64,000 nucleotides of DNA from the NCBI GenBank assembly GCA_021229015.1, contig CM037787.1, positions 39,565,037-39,629,036 on the forward strand, given 5' to 3'. The notes under the pieces are model-generated. The model was not told the origin of the DNA. It did no database searches and worked only from the letters and a program-made list of their open reading frames with translations. Made by a program: the position numbers and the translations under genes. Positions 25,081 to 35,775 of this stretch are shown piece after piece. Positions within the stretch are counted from its first letter, which is position 1. Every line of letters starts with the position of its first letter. This DNA comes from Solen grandis. Its lineage: Eukaryota > Mollusca > Bivalvia > Adapedonta > Solenidae.

Positions 25081-26180
25081 GACAGTCCATGGTGTGCTAG
25101 ACACATCACATATTTTTTAAGTAAAATAAGATGAAACATGACCATGAAAATCTGAAGAAAAAAAATCACCAAATATTACTGTTTACATAAGGAACATATG
25201 GTACACCAATCAGATCCAAATATCAATAGCTTCTCAAAAAGGAATATGAACCTTATGAGTCAGGACCCTTTCCACACATAATTAAAGAAATATCTCTATT
25301 TCTTTCTTCTTCTTATATTTGGCCAGATTTATCGGACAAAAAATTGGTAAAATCCATGGTGTGGTGCCAACACCTGAAATTAAAACTATTAAAACTACTA
25401 TATACTGTACAGCTTGGGTACATTTCTTATACCTGCAACCATCCCATGTTTCAAGAGTGTGTGCTGTGGACACTTGTCTGGCACTTGTTTGGCCAAGTGT
25501 CACCTGTGTTGTTGGGGCTGCCATCCACAGTCAGTTATCATCTACAAAGCTACTTGTTGTTTGATCCCTTGGCAAACCATGTTGCTCATCGTTCGACTGC
25601 TTCTATCTGGTTGTTGCCGGTCTGAGAGAGAGAGTGTCCCAGGCTGTAGCTCAGCTGCATACTCTAGCATTAAAAAAGATAGATAGACAGATAGATCAGG
25701 CAAGAACACCCATATGACATTAATGGTCAACTGGGAGTCAAACTCAGTCATTTTGGTAAAACCAATAGCAAAAGTCACCAAAAGAGACAATGAATCACCT
25801 GGCAAACTTTCCCAATCAGAAAAAATGTAAAATGATTTTTTTTACGACATGATAGGTCAAATAATATTTCTTTTATAGAGATCTACACTTACAACACATA
25901 TTCACAATTCTTAAGAAATGGTACTGGTATATAGCTCCCCTGCTTGGCGCTCAGAATTTAAGTGTAGTACAGCTTTCCTGCTTCTTATCCCAGTTTGATT
26001 CCCTTCTAGGGAAGTATGTGAGGTGGTAGGTAGTCACCATTGGGTTTTTGACACTGGTGGGGTTTTCCCGGCTTTACACACTAAGACCGCCATATGCAAA
26101 CAACTTTGCAGATGGTTCAAAAGCTTGCATGAGTTTATGTATGTTGATGTTTGTGCCTTGCCGACTTTAAATGAAAATAT
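25081..26180. other. Intergenic stretch without recognised gene
   Basis: Several short overlapping open frames on both strands near 25.3-25.8 kb show no family signature. Nothing else is recognised. Confidence 0.4.
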
Positions 26181-26330
26181 AATTATAGTAGTTTCAGGAC
26201 TGGTTGGCCCTGTGTCAGGTAAATGTGACAATGTGGTATCATGCCACATGTTAAAGACACGATACTGCAGTATGGCAGCAAAAACACTCTCAAAATGACT
26301 GAAATACTGTTGGCAACATGTTAAACTCTA
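26181..26330 (+). mobile_element. SINE-like fragment with shared 3' tail
   Basis: 'TTTCAGGACTGGTTGG', the ATGTGGTATCATGCCACATG hairpin, and the tail AATGACTGAAATACTGTTGG with GTTAAACTC. It is the same module as at 35.6 and 42.3 kb and the inverse of that at 23.8 kb. Confidence 0.6.
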
Positions 26331-26402
26331 TATAAAAAAACAAAAGGGAACAGTGTCTTGTTGCCCTTTTACTGTCAGTGAGCCATGTTACTTTATCATG
26401 AT

Positions 26403-26640
26403 AGGATGGTCCCCTATGGTACCGCGGTTCTTAATGTTTCGATTAAATTATAAATATAAAAAGAACTTACCTTTAGTATCTTATTAAACTATGAATAACT
26501 ATTGCATCTTGACTTTTAAACACGTATGTCACTCAACGAATAAGTCCATGTTTTCCTTCAGAAACAAACTAGGTCAGTCAGCCATATTTGGATCAGGTGC
26601 TCCAAGGGAGACCACTATGGTACCGCGGTAAATCTTCAAT
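26403..26640 (+). repeat. Direct repeat of CTATGGTACCGCGGT, about 203 bp apart
   Basis: CTATGGTACCGCGGT occurs near 26,413 and 26,616, just beyond the 3' end of the minus-strand transposase gene. The block contains the palindrome ACCGCGGT. Whether it is part of the transposon end is unknown. Confidence 0.5.
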
Positions 26641-26794
26641 GAAAAGTATGGTGTCCATGTAGGCACATAATTTTCAAAATTTTAACTGGTAATTCAAAAT
26701 AAAGTGTTTAACCATAAATTGTCTTAAATTGGACAACACAATATTTTTTTTGGTCTGTTTTAGCAATTTTATATAAAAAAAATAACTGTCTTTT

Positions 26795-28820
26795 TCACCC
26801 AGTTTCTAAACAGTGGGGGCATGTAAATATACTGTCCCTCCTCAACACTCTGACATTTGAACAATACTTCAAATGCGTCCAATGGGAACAAAAGTCACAC
26901 TTCCCCCAGGTAACAAAAACTATTGTGTTGCAACCTCTTATTTCTTCGGGTTGCCACCCATTACAAACACAGCACAAATCTTCACTGTCATCATCAGACT
27001 GTATGCTGTCATCACAATCCTCTGACAAAGGTAATGGCCCCCCAGACTTCTGTAACCCAGATGTGCTAGGCAATTGATCTTTTACAGGTGTAATTGCTAT
27101 TGGATCTTTAAACTTTGATTTTGATTGTTCCATAATTTCAATATTTTTGCCACTTAACAAATTTCCACTTAGAAATGGTGGGACAAACTTTTTTCTTGGT
27201 TTTTTCTCTATAGCATGTGTTACAGTTCTGTTAGAAAAGAAACTTTGGGAATTACTGTAACATGTATTGTTTCTTTCATTTACAGGTACTTGTTCAACTT
27301 GTTCTGTTGGAGAGTGCTGAGCTGATTCAGAAACTTGGTCCTTGGTACATGTATTATAAATCACAGCTGGAGCAACATCAGTCTCAGTGATTACTGTTTT
27401 GTCAAAAGGAAAGACACCAGTTTTTCTGAAAGCAGCCTGAAGGTTTTCAGCAGACAAAGCTTTGGTGTATGGTTTAGAGGTTAGCTCTGCAACAGCATAT
27501 TTAGAAATGTTAAGTCCTGGGTTTTGTTGCATATAGGAGTGACACGACATACTGTACATCCTCTTGAATGGCCCAAATACTGCAACATCTAATGGTTGTG
27601 TCAGGTGGCTTGTATGGGGTGGCAGCACAAACAGTATAACATTGTTACTCTTAGCCCACTGAGTAAGAGTGAGATTAATATGGGATTTATGCCCATCATA
27701 AAGGAGCAGTGTTGGCGTATCATATGACAAATTGGCATACTTAGCAAAATGTTTTGTCACATAGTTCTGAAACACTTCAGTGTTAGACCATCCATTCTTG
27801 GTCATTTCTCCTGATGACCCAACACAAGCATTATGGAGAAAATCTGGGTTCCAACGCTTGCCAGGAAATACATAGTATGGTGGGATATAATTTCCAATAG
27901 CATTTCCGCCAGCAATTATGGTAACTAATGGTGACCTTGGGGATGTTACAGCCTGAGGATTGGTATCTATATTACATACAAGTTTTGGAGGTTGATGTTC
28001 AGCAAATTATTTTCATTTAAGATGGAACCAAGTTCAGAGTAGTAATTATCAACAACCTCTCTAGATGTTGACTTTGCCCTTGAAATTGAAAGCTTTTGGG
28101 GCTTGGCAATTTTCAAGTTAGGCCACCTCTTTATGAAATCGTAAAACCAACAGTCACTTAATTTTTCAACAGACTTAACTGGTTTACCAAGGTGAATGGC
28201 ATAGTCCCTAGCCATATACTTAATCTGGGAGACATTATACCCATATCCAATGCGAGCCATGTATGAAATGTGCTCCACAAGTTTCTCTTCTTCTACTTGA
28301 GAAAATATTGGCTTGAAACCAACAGAGACATCAACGGGAACCAGACCTCTTGTCCTATCACGAAGAGTAGATTCAGGAATACTGTATTCCCTAGCAGCCC
28401 TGTAAACAGACATGCCTTTCTGGGTAGCTTCAAAAGCCCTCAAAAGATTTGACCTGTCATATCTCATCTTGGACTGCTTTGGCTTAAGTCTCTGAAATTA
28501 TAAATATAAAAAGTAAAAGGTAAAAAATATTAAATTTTTTTTAAAAAATTGCCAAAAAAAATTTTTCCGCAAAAATAGCAATTTTTATAAATCTAAAATT
28601 ATGACCGTTCTGAACTTCCGTAGATTTTTTTTTGTTTTGGACATCCTCTGACGACATAAGCAGACGACCTTCACTTGTCAAAACTGTCAAAACTTATAAT
28701 CACCGTTTTATTGGTAAATAAAGGATAATCAATAGAAATATTTTCAAAAAATGGTGAAAATATGTAGAGTTTCGTTTTGTTTTAAGGATATTTAAAACAA
28801 CTTACCAGAAATGAAGACAT
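26795..28820 (-). pseudogene. pogo-type (Tigger/Jerky-like) DDE transposase gene, spliced, with internal deletion
   Basis: Exon 1 (28,806-28,820) encodes MSSFL and has a GTAAG donor. A 314-bp intron ends in TTTCAG at 28,492, and exon 2 joins in frame (RLKPKQSKMRYD). A pipsqueak-type HTH follows (LLRAFEATQKGMSVYRAA, PESTLRDR), then a CENP-B-type DNA-binding region. At 27,967 the frame breaks: the segment that should carry the first catalytic Asp (NVDETG box) is missing and reading resumes one frame over at TNPQAVTSPRS. The second and third catalytic Asp are present in LLLYDGHKSH and 'LTQPLDVAVFGPFK'. The C-terminus adds a PHD-like Cys/His finger (CCVCNGW, CDFCSHW, CPHC). DNA cut-and-paste activity is expected to be lost. 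Deletion is my preferred reading; an assembly error is possible. Confidence 0.85.
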
Positions 28821-28824
28821 TTCT

Positions 28825-29541
28825 TATAATTTACGTAAGGCACAGACTTCCGCTTTCACTTTTAACAATGTAAACAGGAGGTAGGTGGCGCTTAGTATGC
28901 AAAATAGCGAATATTCGGATTGCATCGGTATCGTAGAAGACGCGGTGCTAGTCCACATATGTGTACTCGTAATTTGTGATATCGTTCTACTTTCGGTTTG
29001 GCGATATGATAGGGTGACAACCAGTACCAAAATAACATGTCGCGCTGAGCAGCACATTGATGTAACTACGTTACAGGGCCTTTAAGCATAAGCGAAACGG
29101 TACTATCACTAAAGGTTGACTATTATCCCCCTATAACACATTGTTTGCCTTTTTGTGCAAATGTTTCTGTGTGTAAAATTAAAAGGAAGAAATATTACAG
29201 TTACAAGTTACAGCAATTAAAAATACTACATACCTTATCTAAAACAAAACAACAAAAAACAAAATATTGCCAGTGAGAAGCACTCAAAATCCTGGAAAGT
29301 TTTCATAACTTATCATTGTTGTTGCAGACATTTATGTAAGACACATCGTACTCATGGCGAATAAAGGGACGTAACCCTACCTCTACAACGGCTCAACCTT
29401 GAGGATTGAATAAAGTTTTAGGCGAGGATTGAATAAAGGGTTACCACGATCGGTCGGCAGCTTTGACAAAGTACATTGACCTTTTAGGACTGTGCGTCTG
29501 TTCGTCCTAATTCCCTTTCGCCCTATACTCATACTCTGGTT
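28825..29541. other. Upstream of the pogo gene; no gene seen
   Basis: Contains the likely transposase promoter side (28,825-29,090) and otherwise plain sequence. No TATA or terminal inverted repeat for the pogo element could be assigned. Confidence 0.4.
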
Positions 29542-30435
29542 GAATTACGAACGATGTGAACCACCTCCGATGTGAACCGCCTTTGGTTCGTACCAAGGAC
29601 GATGTGTACCGCTTATGAGGACGATGTGAACCATCGCGTAAGACAATGTGAACCAATTTCTAAAACGACTTTGGTGCATGTTAAATTATCTTTTGTATGT
29701 ATGGTTTATTAGATGATGTTTGGCATGAATAGTTATTAGTTAAGTATGATTTATTTGTTATTTTGGACAAAATTTTATTTGATTTAATTATATCAAACTA
29801 ATACAAATTTTACGCAATTGGTGTTAAGACTAAAAAATATTCATTTAACGCTTCATTTAACTCTTTTTTAGGGAATCTCATTATACATGCGTTCAAAATA
29901 AGCCGATGGTATAAAGTAATAGGTGCCAAAAACAACACTTAACAGCATTATCATACACACGTAACCAATCAATTAAAATAAATATAATCAAGTATTTAAA
30001 AAGGTGCCGCTTGTTTTGCTTGTATATAACATTACATACGACGTACGTTTGGCTGTACAAATGACGAAATTGGATACGTATTGACATCAATCGGGTGATT
30101 TAATTAGTTTGTTAAATACCCTTATTTTATTTCTGCTTCAAATACCTCATTTCATCTTACCGCATTATACGCCCGAGGTTTTGATATCAACGTAATTTGT
30201 TTGAAAATAAAATAATTGGATTGCTTAAGTCCTAAAAATCGATCTCGTAATATATGGGATTGGGGTAAATCAAAACTCAGATAGTTAATTTAACATTAAA
30301 AAAAGTATATTTTTCAATATAATATTAATGAATATCAGGGTTCACATCGTCTCCTCAAAATGGTTCACATCGTCCTGTTTTCAGGTTCACATCGTCCCGG
30401 TTCACATCGTCCGTGGTTCACATCGTCAGGCACCC
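29542..30435. mobile_element. Foldback-type element with terminal arrays of a 13-bp motif
   Basis: The left end has five spaced copies of (G)ACGATGTGAACC or one-to-two-base variants (29,550-29,655). The right end has five copies of the inverse GGTTCACATCGTC (30,338-30,427). In both ends the outermost motif starts nine bases from the presumed tip. ACTCTGGTT occurs immediately outside each end (29,533-29,541 and 30,436-30,444), a plausible 9-bp target duplication, the length made by Mutator-like transposases. The 700-bp middle is AT-rich and non-coding. Superfamily is uncertain. Confidence 0.7.
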
Positions 30436-30677
30436 ACTCTGGTTACTTGCAAGTTTTTTCATGATTTTCTTTTTAATTTCTGGCTATATGAAGGACTTAT
30501 CATTTCAAGGCCTTGAATATTTGTCCAAATTCCAGTAAGGACTGGTACATTGACCCTTTAAGTGGGCCCTTTCGCCCTGAAAAATGTGTTCCCCCTGAAT
30601 TGATTTTATCATTTTGGTTAGAATCAATTATACGTTTGTTAGTCTGTATGTGGGTTTTGTATGTGTGTGGGTTTTAT

Positions 30678-30810
30678 CACAGGAACCTGATATTAAAAAA
30701 AAAAAAAACTTTACATAAAAAAAAATCTACCCCTGTTTATTTATATATAGAGGGGTCGATATTTTTAAAAGTTTTTTTTTTTTTTTTTGTCTGAATATCA
30801 GGTTCCTGTG
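30678..30810. mobile_element. 133-bp MITE with perfect 17-bp terminal inverted repeats
   Basis: CACAGGAACCTGATATT at the left is matched by AATATCAGGTTCCTGTG at the right, with A-rich and T-rich arms and an internal ACCCCT/AGGGGT pair, so nearly the whole element can fold. GTTTTAT lies directly outside both ends (30,671-30,677 and 30,811-30,817), a likely 7-bp target duplication. Confidence 0.85.
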
Positions 30811-31045
30811 GTTTTATAGATTGTATGTTCCAGGTGGGTGATGGTCGTTTCGTCAACCAACCGTTTTGTCGAATTGATTATGTGTAGTAAATGAAAAGTC
30901 GCACCCAATTACTCATGCATTACTAATGGTGTATTTTGTGATTAATTATGTATGAATGATCCTCTCCCATTTGGAAAACTCGTAGTCCGCTCTATAACTT
31001 CCATATAGGATTTTCATTAAACTTTACAAAATTTGCTTATCATTA

Positions 31046-31192
31046 TGTAGCCGGGTACAGGTATTTAGTGATAAATCAATAGGCAATAAGACATGAGTGT
31101 CTCGATAGCTCAGTGGTAGAGCGCAGGAACGGTAGTCCTGAGGCCCTGGGTTCGAGTCCCGGTCAAGCCATGATTTTTCACCACCTGTTACA
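31046..31192 (+). repeat. 5' LTR of the TRIM
   Basis: TG...CA termini, 147 bp. It holds the tRNA-like unit at 31,099-31,169 and a T5 run at 31,174-31,178. It is preceded by ATTA (31,042-31,045). Confidence 0.92.
31099..31169 (+). ncRNA. tRNA-like sequence within the 5' LTR (not a functional tRNA)
   Basis: Seventy-one bases with exact tRNA spacing: 7-nt acceptor strand, TA, D arm GCTCAGTGGTAGAGC, anticodon stem CAGGA/TCCTG, 5-nt variable loop, T arm CTGGG-TTCGAGT-CCCGG, 7-nt acceptor strand. A box TAGCTCAGTGG and B box GGTTCGAGTCC are intact. The 7-nt anticodon loop reads ACGGTAG, so position 33 is C instead of the near-universal T; the acceptor stem has mismatches and no CCA follows. Five T beginning four bases later would end Pol III transcription. 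Expected role is an internal promoter, not translation. Confidence 0.85.
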
Positions 31193-31194
31193 TT

Positions 31195-31207
31195 TGGCGC
31201 CCAACGT
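31195..31207 (+). promoter_or_regulatory. Primer-binding-site-like sequence
   Basis: TGGCGCCCAACGT, two bases after the LTR, starts with TGG (complement of the CCA tail) as minus-strand primer sites do in LTR retrotransposons. I do not assign the tRNA. Confidence 0.8.
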
Positions 31208-31303
31208 AAATAACTTACTGTTTGATATGGCTACTGCTTCGGCACCTCAAGAACTTTTCAAAATGTTCTTTGTCTCAAAGAATTCGGGACGAATTCTAAA
31301 TTT

Positions 31304-31312
31304 GGAGGGGAA
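31304..31312 (+). promoter_or_regulatory. Polypurine tract
   Basis: GGAGGGGAA, two bases upstream of the right LTR, is the expected plus-strand primer site. Confidence 0.8.
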
Positions 31313-31314
31313 TA

Positions 31315-31461
31315 TGTAGCCGGGTACAGGTATTTAGTGATAAATCAATAGGCAATAAGACATGAGTGTCTTGATAGCTCAGTGGTAGAGCGCAGGAACG
31401 GTAGTCCTGAGGCCCTGGGTTCGAGTCCCGGTCGAGCCATGATTTTTCACCACCTGTTACA
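31315..31461 (+). repeat. 3' LTR of the TRIM
   Basis: 147 bp, identical to the left LTR except C to T at the fifth acceptor position and A to G at its pairing partner, so that acceptor pair is T-G here and C-A in the left LTR. It is followed by ATTA (31,462-31,465). Confidence 0.92.
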
Positions 31462-31465
31462 ATTA

Positions 31466-33129
31466 CACAAAGATATGTCTTTAATAGGACATCAAACATA
31501 TGTACACTTGAAAATGGTTGTAAGTGTTTTTTCCCCCAGTCTCTACAATGGTTTTTATTGTGATGTGGATTGACCAGATATATATAAGGTTCCAAATATA
31601 AACAAGTAACGCTTGCTGTCATAATTGAGAGTTTGCAGATTAATATGATGATGGTTAATGTGACTGGCAGGGCTACAGATAAGGTTTTAGGTCAATTGTG
31701 TATTTACGCATCAACTTTTCAAGGAATTGGGTTTTCACAATTTTAATTTGAGTAATGAAAATATGGTTACTCCATCAAAATTAAGTCAGTTTTTTTTTTC
31801 GCACCTTAATTTTGGAATTGAAATAACAGTAGATGTACATACTGGTATATGCGCCTGCTGTTCTTGTATGCAATAATGTCCATTTAACAATTATCATATG
31901 CAGGATTTATTATTAGCTCCTCAACAATTAAAATTAAAAACATTCAATCATTTGAATATTGATCATTTAGCACTTTTGATTATTAAATTCAAACACAAAC
32001 TATTTACTGGTTAACATGTTCGGTTAAAATGGAATTGGATGGATGCTATCGACTTTACCGCTGTCATGCTCTTTTGCTAAACTTTGTCTATAATACCTCT
32101 GGCAACCTCGGTGTCGCTACAGAGGATCTCAACTTCAAGATCGTCAATTATTGCGCGACAAATGCCTGACGTTTGATTCGCATGTAGTGTAAAGTATCTG
32201 CTCAAAGTGTTTTTTTTAAACATTTACCCGTTTTTTCCTACCTTGTGTAACCATCTTTGAAGCAAACGAATAGAAAAACGTCAGATGAATGAATAAGGAT
32301 TAATGTTTTATTTGAATGGAACCCCAAAGTAGGAAATTACCGGATATCATTTGCAGTCTATTTTGCAGATTCGCAAGTAACCAGTCAAACATATACGAGT
32401 ATTTGTAAACATCACTCAGTTTCATGTTGTTGTGTACAAATACCAGTACACATTAATGTTTTGAATATTTGAGTAACCTAATTTTTAATTGCTTTTTTGT
32501 ACGCTAGAATTTTAAAGAATTGGGTTTTTATCTATTTTATTTGCGTAATTACACAAATACGCACCTTACCTGTAACCTTGGACTGGTCCCTAATGGATAA
32601 AATTTTTTATTACACCGTTTGTATGATACACTGGTATGTTTGACTTTATGAGTTGTTTGGCACCAGCCCTGTGTTCAGTTAATCATAATGTTCGCATCTG
32701 TTGTATGACTTTATGAGTTGTTTGGCACCAGACCTGTGTTCAGTTAATCATAATGTTCGCATCTGTTGTGTATTTCTTTCCCTGCTTACACTTTGTACAC
32801 AACAATAAAACTGATGTTGGGGACTTTTAAAGGTAATTGAATGCTGGGCTGGTCATCTATCAACCATAACTGGTCACACTGACGGCTTAAAGTGTAGATG
32901 GCATTTCTTGACCACCAGTGTTATCTAGAATACAGTGATTTCATAAGGTTAGTTGGGGGCGGGGTCCTGCTAAGAGCAGTAAGACAGAGCTTGCCGTATA
33001 AGATATAAGAAATATTATCTAGCACGACGTATAATTGGTGGAGTTTGGTCCCTGATATACGCAGCCTGACCTGGACTCCAAATACACTAATGAGCTACCA
33101 GACAGCTTTATACTGTTCCTCCAAATTCC
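31466..33129. other. Intergenic stretch, one 65-bp duplication
   Basis: No gene seen. A 65-bp unit (TGACTTTATGAGTTGTTTGG to the GCATCTGTTG block) occurs twice in tandem at about 32,641-32,769 with one difference. Confidence 0.6.
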
Positions 33130-33563
33130 ACCTTCCTATATTACAAATGATTTCAGGGCGTAAAATCCAGTCTATAGAAGCCGTAAGAAATTCTAAATTT
33201 GGTCAAAATAGGTGAGAGCTTGTCATTGTCGAGAGAGAGAGAGAGATCCTGTTTCATTTAAGCATATGTCAATGATATTTTAAGCAAAAACCAGACCACC
33301 TGCCTCATAGTATTGCGCCTGGATAAGGCTGTGTTCTGTGTGTTCTGTATGATGACTGTACTCTCTGTCCTCTAGTCTTATCAGTGGTTGTATAAGGCCA
33401 GGGTGACAGACAAGAACACAAGGTGTGTAACCGTATCTCATGACAGTCGTCTCTCAGGTTTGTTATGTGTCTTGTGAAACAGGTTAGTTACCTCCAAATA
33501 AACTTTTGTCTGATGAAAGGGAATAATGGAGAAGTTTGTCAAGTATATATCTTTCTTCTTTTT

Positions 33564-34961
33564 AGCTCGACTATTCGAAGAATATGAGAGCTATTGTAGC
33601 AGAGCAGCAGAAAAGCTTCGTTTTATTGTTTTAACATTGTTTTTCAGGAAAAAAAAAGAATTGATTTCAAATTCTCATCGTTCAAAAACGAAAATAAAAA
33701 ATGGAAAACAAATTGTGCTCGAAGATGTCATTTTGTATCGGTTTGTTTTTCTTGTTTACTAGTGTATTGGTAGCAAAAGGAGGTTACTGTTTACTCGCAT
33801 TCTGCAATGCTTTTTCATAACCGCATCCATGAATGAAAAAATCCAAGTTCTCTGAAAATAGCGTTATGGTTGAAAACTCTGCAACAAAATGTCAAAATCT
33901 AAGTGTGGAAGAGTCAGAAAAACAATAGAAACATCGGTTGCCAGTTGTTTTTTTATTATTATTAAAAAAGAACCAGAGCCTTACAAAATCGGGGGCAGTT
34001 TCTTGAATCATATCATTTTGAACGTCTTTTTATCAGCACCGTGGTTCTCAAGTACTGGCAAAATTGTTAGATTCTTGGAAATTGTCATTTGACTGTCTTA
34101 TTATAGCATGTTCATATCTTTATGGATAAGATTTTAATGCATGCACACAAGCAATTACATCATTTATTAGCTCACCTGAGCACAACATGCTCAAGGTGAG
34201 CTTTTGTGATCGCCCTTTGTCCGGCATCCGTCGTCCGTCGTGCGTCGTCAACAATTTGGCTTGTTAACACTCTAGAGGCCATATTTTTAGGCCAATCTTC
34301 ATGAATCTTGGTCAGAATGTTTAACTCTAGAGGCCAATTTTGGCCATATCTTTATGAAACTTGGTCAGAATTTTTCTCTATAAAATCTTGGACAGGTTCA
34401 AATTGGGTATGTGGGGTCAAAAAGTAGGTCATGAGGTCAAATCTTAGTAAAACCTTGTTAACACTCTAGAGGCCACATTTTTGGCCCAATTTTCATGAAA
34501 CTTGTTCAGAATGTCTGTTTCCATAAAATCGTGGACAAGTTTAAATTTGGGTCATGTGGGGTCAAAAAGTAGATCATGAGGTCAAATCTTAGAAAAACCT
34601 TGTTAACACTCTTGAGGCCACATTTTTGGCCAATTTCATGAAACTTGTCGAATGTCTGTTTCCATAAAATCTTGGAGAAGTAAAGTGGGTCATGTGGGGT
34701 CAAAAAGTAGGTCAATATGAAAAATCCAACATACGTTGTTCATTTATAATCAGGTGAGCAATTCAGGGCCATCATCAGTAACTATGCATGGGATTGATTT
34801 TAGACTTCATAAACCTATTTAGGGATATTAGACTATTAAGGCATATCATTTTTGACTTATTATATACAGGGTATATAAAGGGCAGGAATTGAAATAGATT
34901 TCATTTGATTTACCAACAAGCTTTTTGAATAGTTGAGCGTGCTGTCCTCTGACAGCTCTTG
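33564..34961 (+). mobile_element. HINE-like element, family 4 (copy 1)
   Basis: Left end AGCTCGACTATTCGAAGAATATG; right end TTGAATAGTTGAGCG (partly inverted copy of the left), hairpin GCTGTCCTCTGACAGC, then TCTTGTG. Contains a nested family-1 element at 34,169. Related ends occur at 45,893-46,282. Boundaries are inferred from these motifs. Confidence 0.6.
34169..34775 (+). mobile_element. HINE family 1 nested in family 4 (copy 1)
   Basis: AGCTCACCTGAGCACAACATG with inverse TGCTCAAGGTGAGCT, a CGTC microsatellite, then about four units of the 'AACACTCTAGAGGCCA' core, and AATCAGGTGAGCAATTCAGG. The 3' hairpin is broken: GGGCCATCATCAGTAAC lacks its second arm. Core units differ in number and length from the copy at 40,894. 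Confidence 0.75.
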
Positions 34962-35639
34962 TGAAAATATTTCTTGTAGTTGAAGTTGTAACAGTGTTAA
35001 TATATAATAATTATAAAAGACCTTCAAGAAAATCAATTTAATTGTCTGATTCTGAATTTGAATTTTATATGTTGTTGATCCCAATACTGAGTTTTACACA
35101 TTGTATTTCAGGGAAAAAAGTATCATAGCTATTAACTTGAAACTTGACAGTTGTATATACTGAGGATAAGAACTGTGACATTATAGACAGTACACAAGAG
35201 CATAATCCATTTCCAATGTTTCTTGTTGGAGTTTTTTCCCTTTTATACAATTCTGTGTCTTTAAGACCAGTTTGACTCATGCTATTGAAATTATTTTTTT
35301 TAATTTATGAAAGAAATTAATGAGAGAAAGTGTCATGCACAAGGTTCATAACTCTGGCCTCAGTATTTTTGGTGGCCTGAGTATTTTTGGAGTTATTCCC
35401 CCTTTTCACAATTTCGTAACTCTTGTTCTATGCTATTGAAACAAAATTTCAGTTATGGAAAGAAACTGATGAGAGGAAGTGCAGAGCTTTATAAATATAA
35501 TCAGCCCTTTAACTTGAACTGTTTGCATAATTATGTCACCGTGTGCCTTAGTGTACATGTGTGTGTGAAGGGAAGGGGGTGGGGGGAGACATCAGTTTTC
35601 TAGAAAAACAAATCTCTAGTTTCCTTATAATTTTGGGGG

Positions 35640-35775
35640 TTCATTGCTTTGGTGTGGTATCATGCCACATGTCTACGGCGTGATACTGCAGTGTGGCAGC
35701 ACTATATCTGTCTCAATAGACATCCTCTCCAAATGACTGAAATACTGTCAGTGGGACGTTAAACCCAACTAACAA
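35640..35775 (+). mobile_element. SINE-like tail module (copy 1)
   Basis: GTGTGGTATCATGCCACATG hairpin, 'GTGTGGCAGCACTATATCTG', then AAATGACTGAAATACTGTC and GGGACGTTAAACCCAAC. Its counterpart in copy 2 is at about 42,277-42,400. Confidence 0.65.

Larger units (their letters stand above)
31046..31461 (+). mobile_element. TRIM retrotransposon whose LTRs contain a tRNA-like Pol III unit
   Basis: Two 147-bp direct repeats (31,046-31,192 and 31,315-31,461) begin TGTAGCCGGG and end CCTGTTACA, and differ at two positions. Two bases after the left repeat is a primer-binding-type TGGCGCCCAACGT; just before the right repeat is the purine run GGAGGGGAA. The 4-bp ATTA flanks both sides. These are the diagnostic parts of an LTR retrotransposon, yet the interior is only 122 bp and has no gag or pol, so it must be mobilised in trans. 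A 30-codon frame (31,227-31,319, starts MATASAPQEL) spans the interior and stops in the right LTR. The plus strand is set by primer site and polypurine tract. Confidence 0.92.

Noticed and set aside
25282..25805. Cluster of overlapping ORFs on both strands (80-93 codons)
   Set aside because: Several frames are open at once with no motif or codon signal, so none stands out as coding.
27956..27980. Tiny intron explaining the frame change in the pogo transposase
   Set aside because: A GTATGTAATATAG-like stretch of 13 bases is far too short to be spliced, and splicing would not restore the missing catalytic box.
29473..30620. Similar words (TACATTGACC..., CCCTTTCGCCCT) on both sides of the foldback element
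   Set aside because: Spacing and intervening bases differ; probably chance or an older duplication, not a target duplication.
31099..31169. Functional tRNA-Thr gene
   Set aside because: C at position 33, acceptor mismatches, presence in both LTRs and in a diverged solo LTR; treated as a tRNA-like promoter unit.
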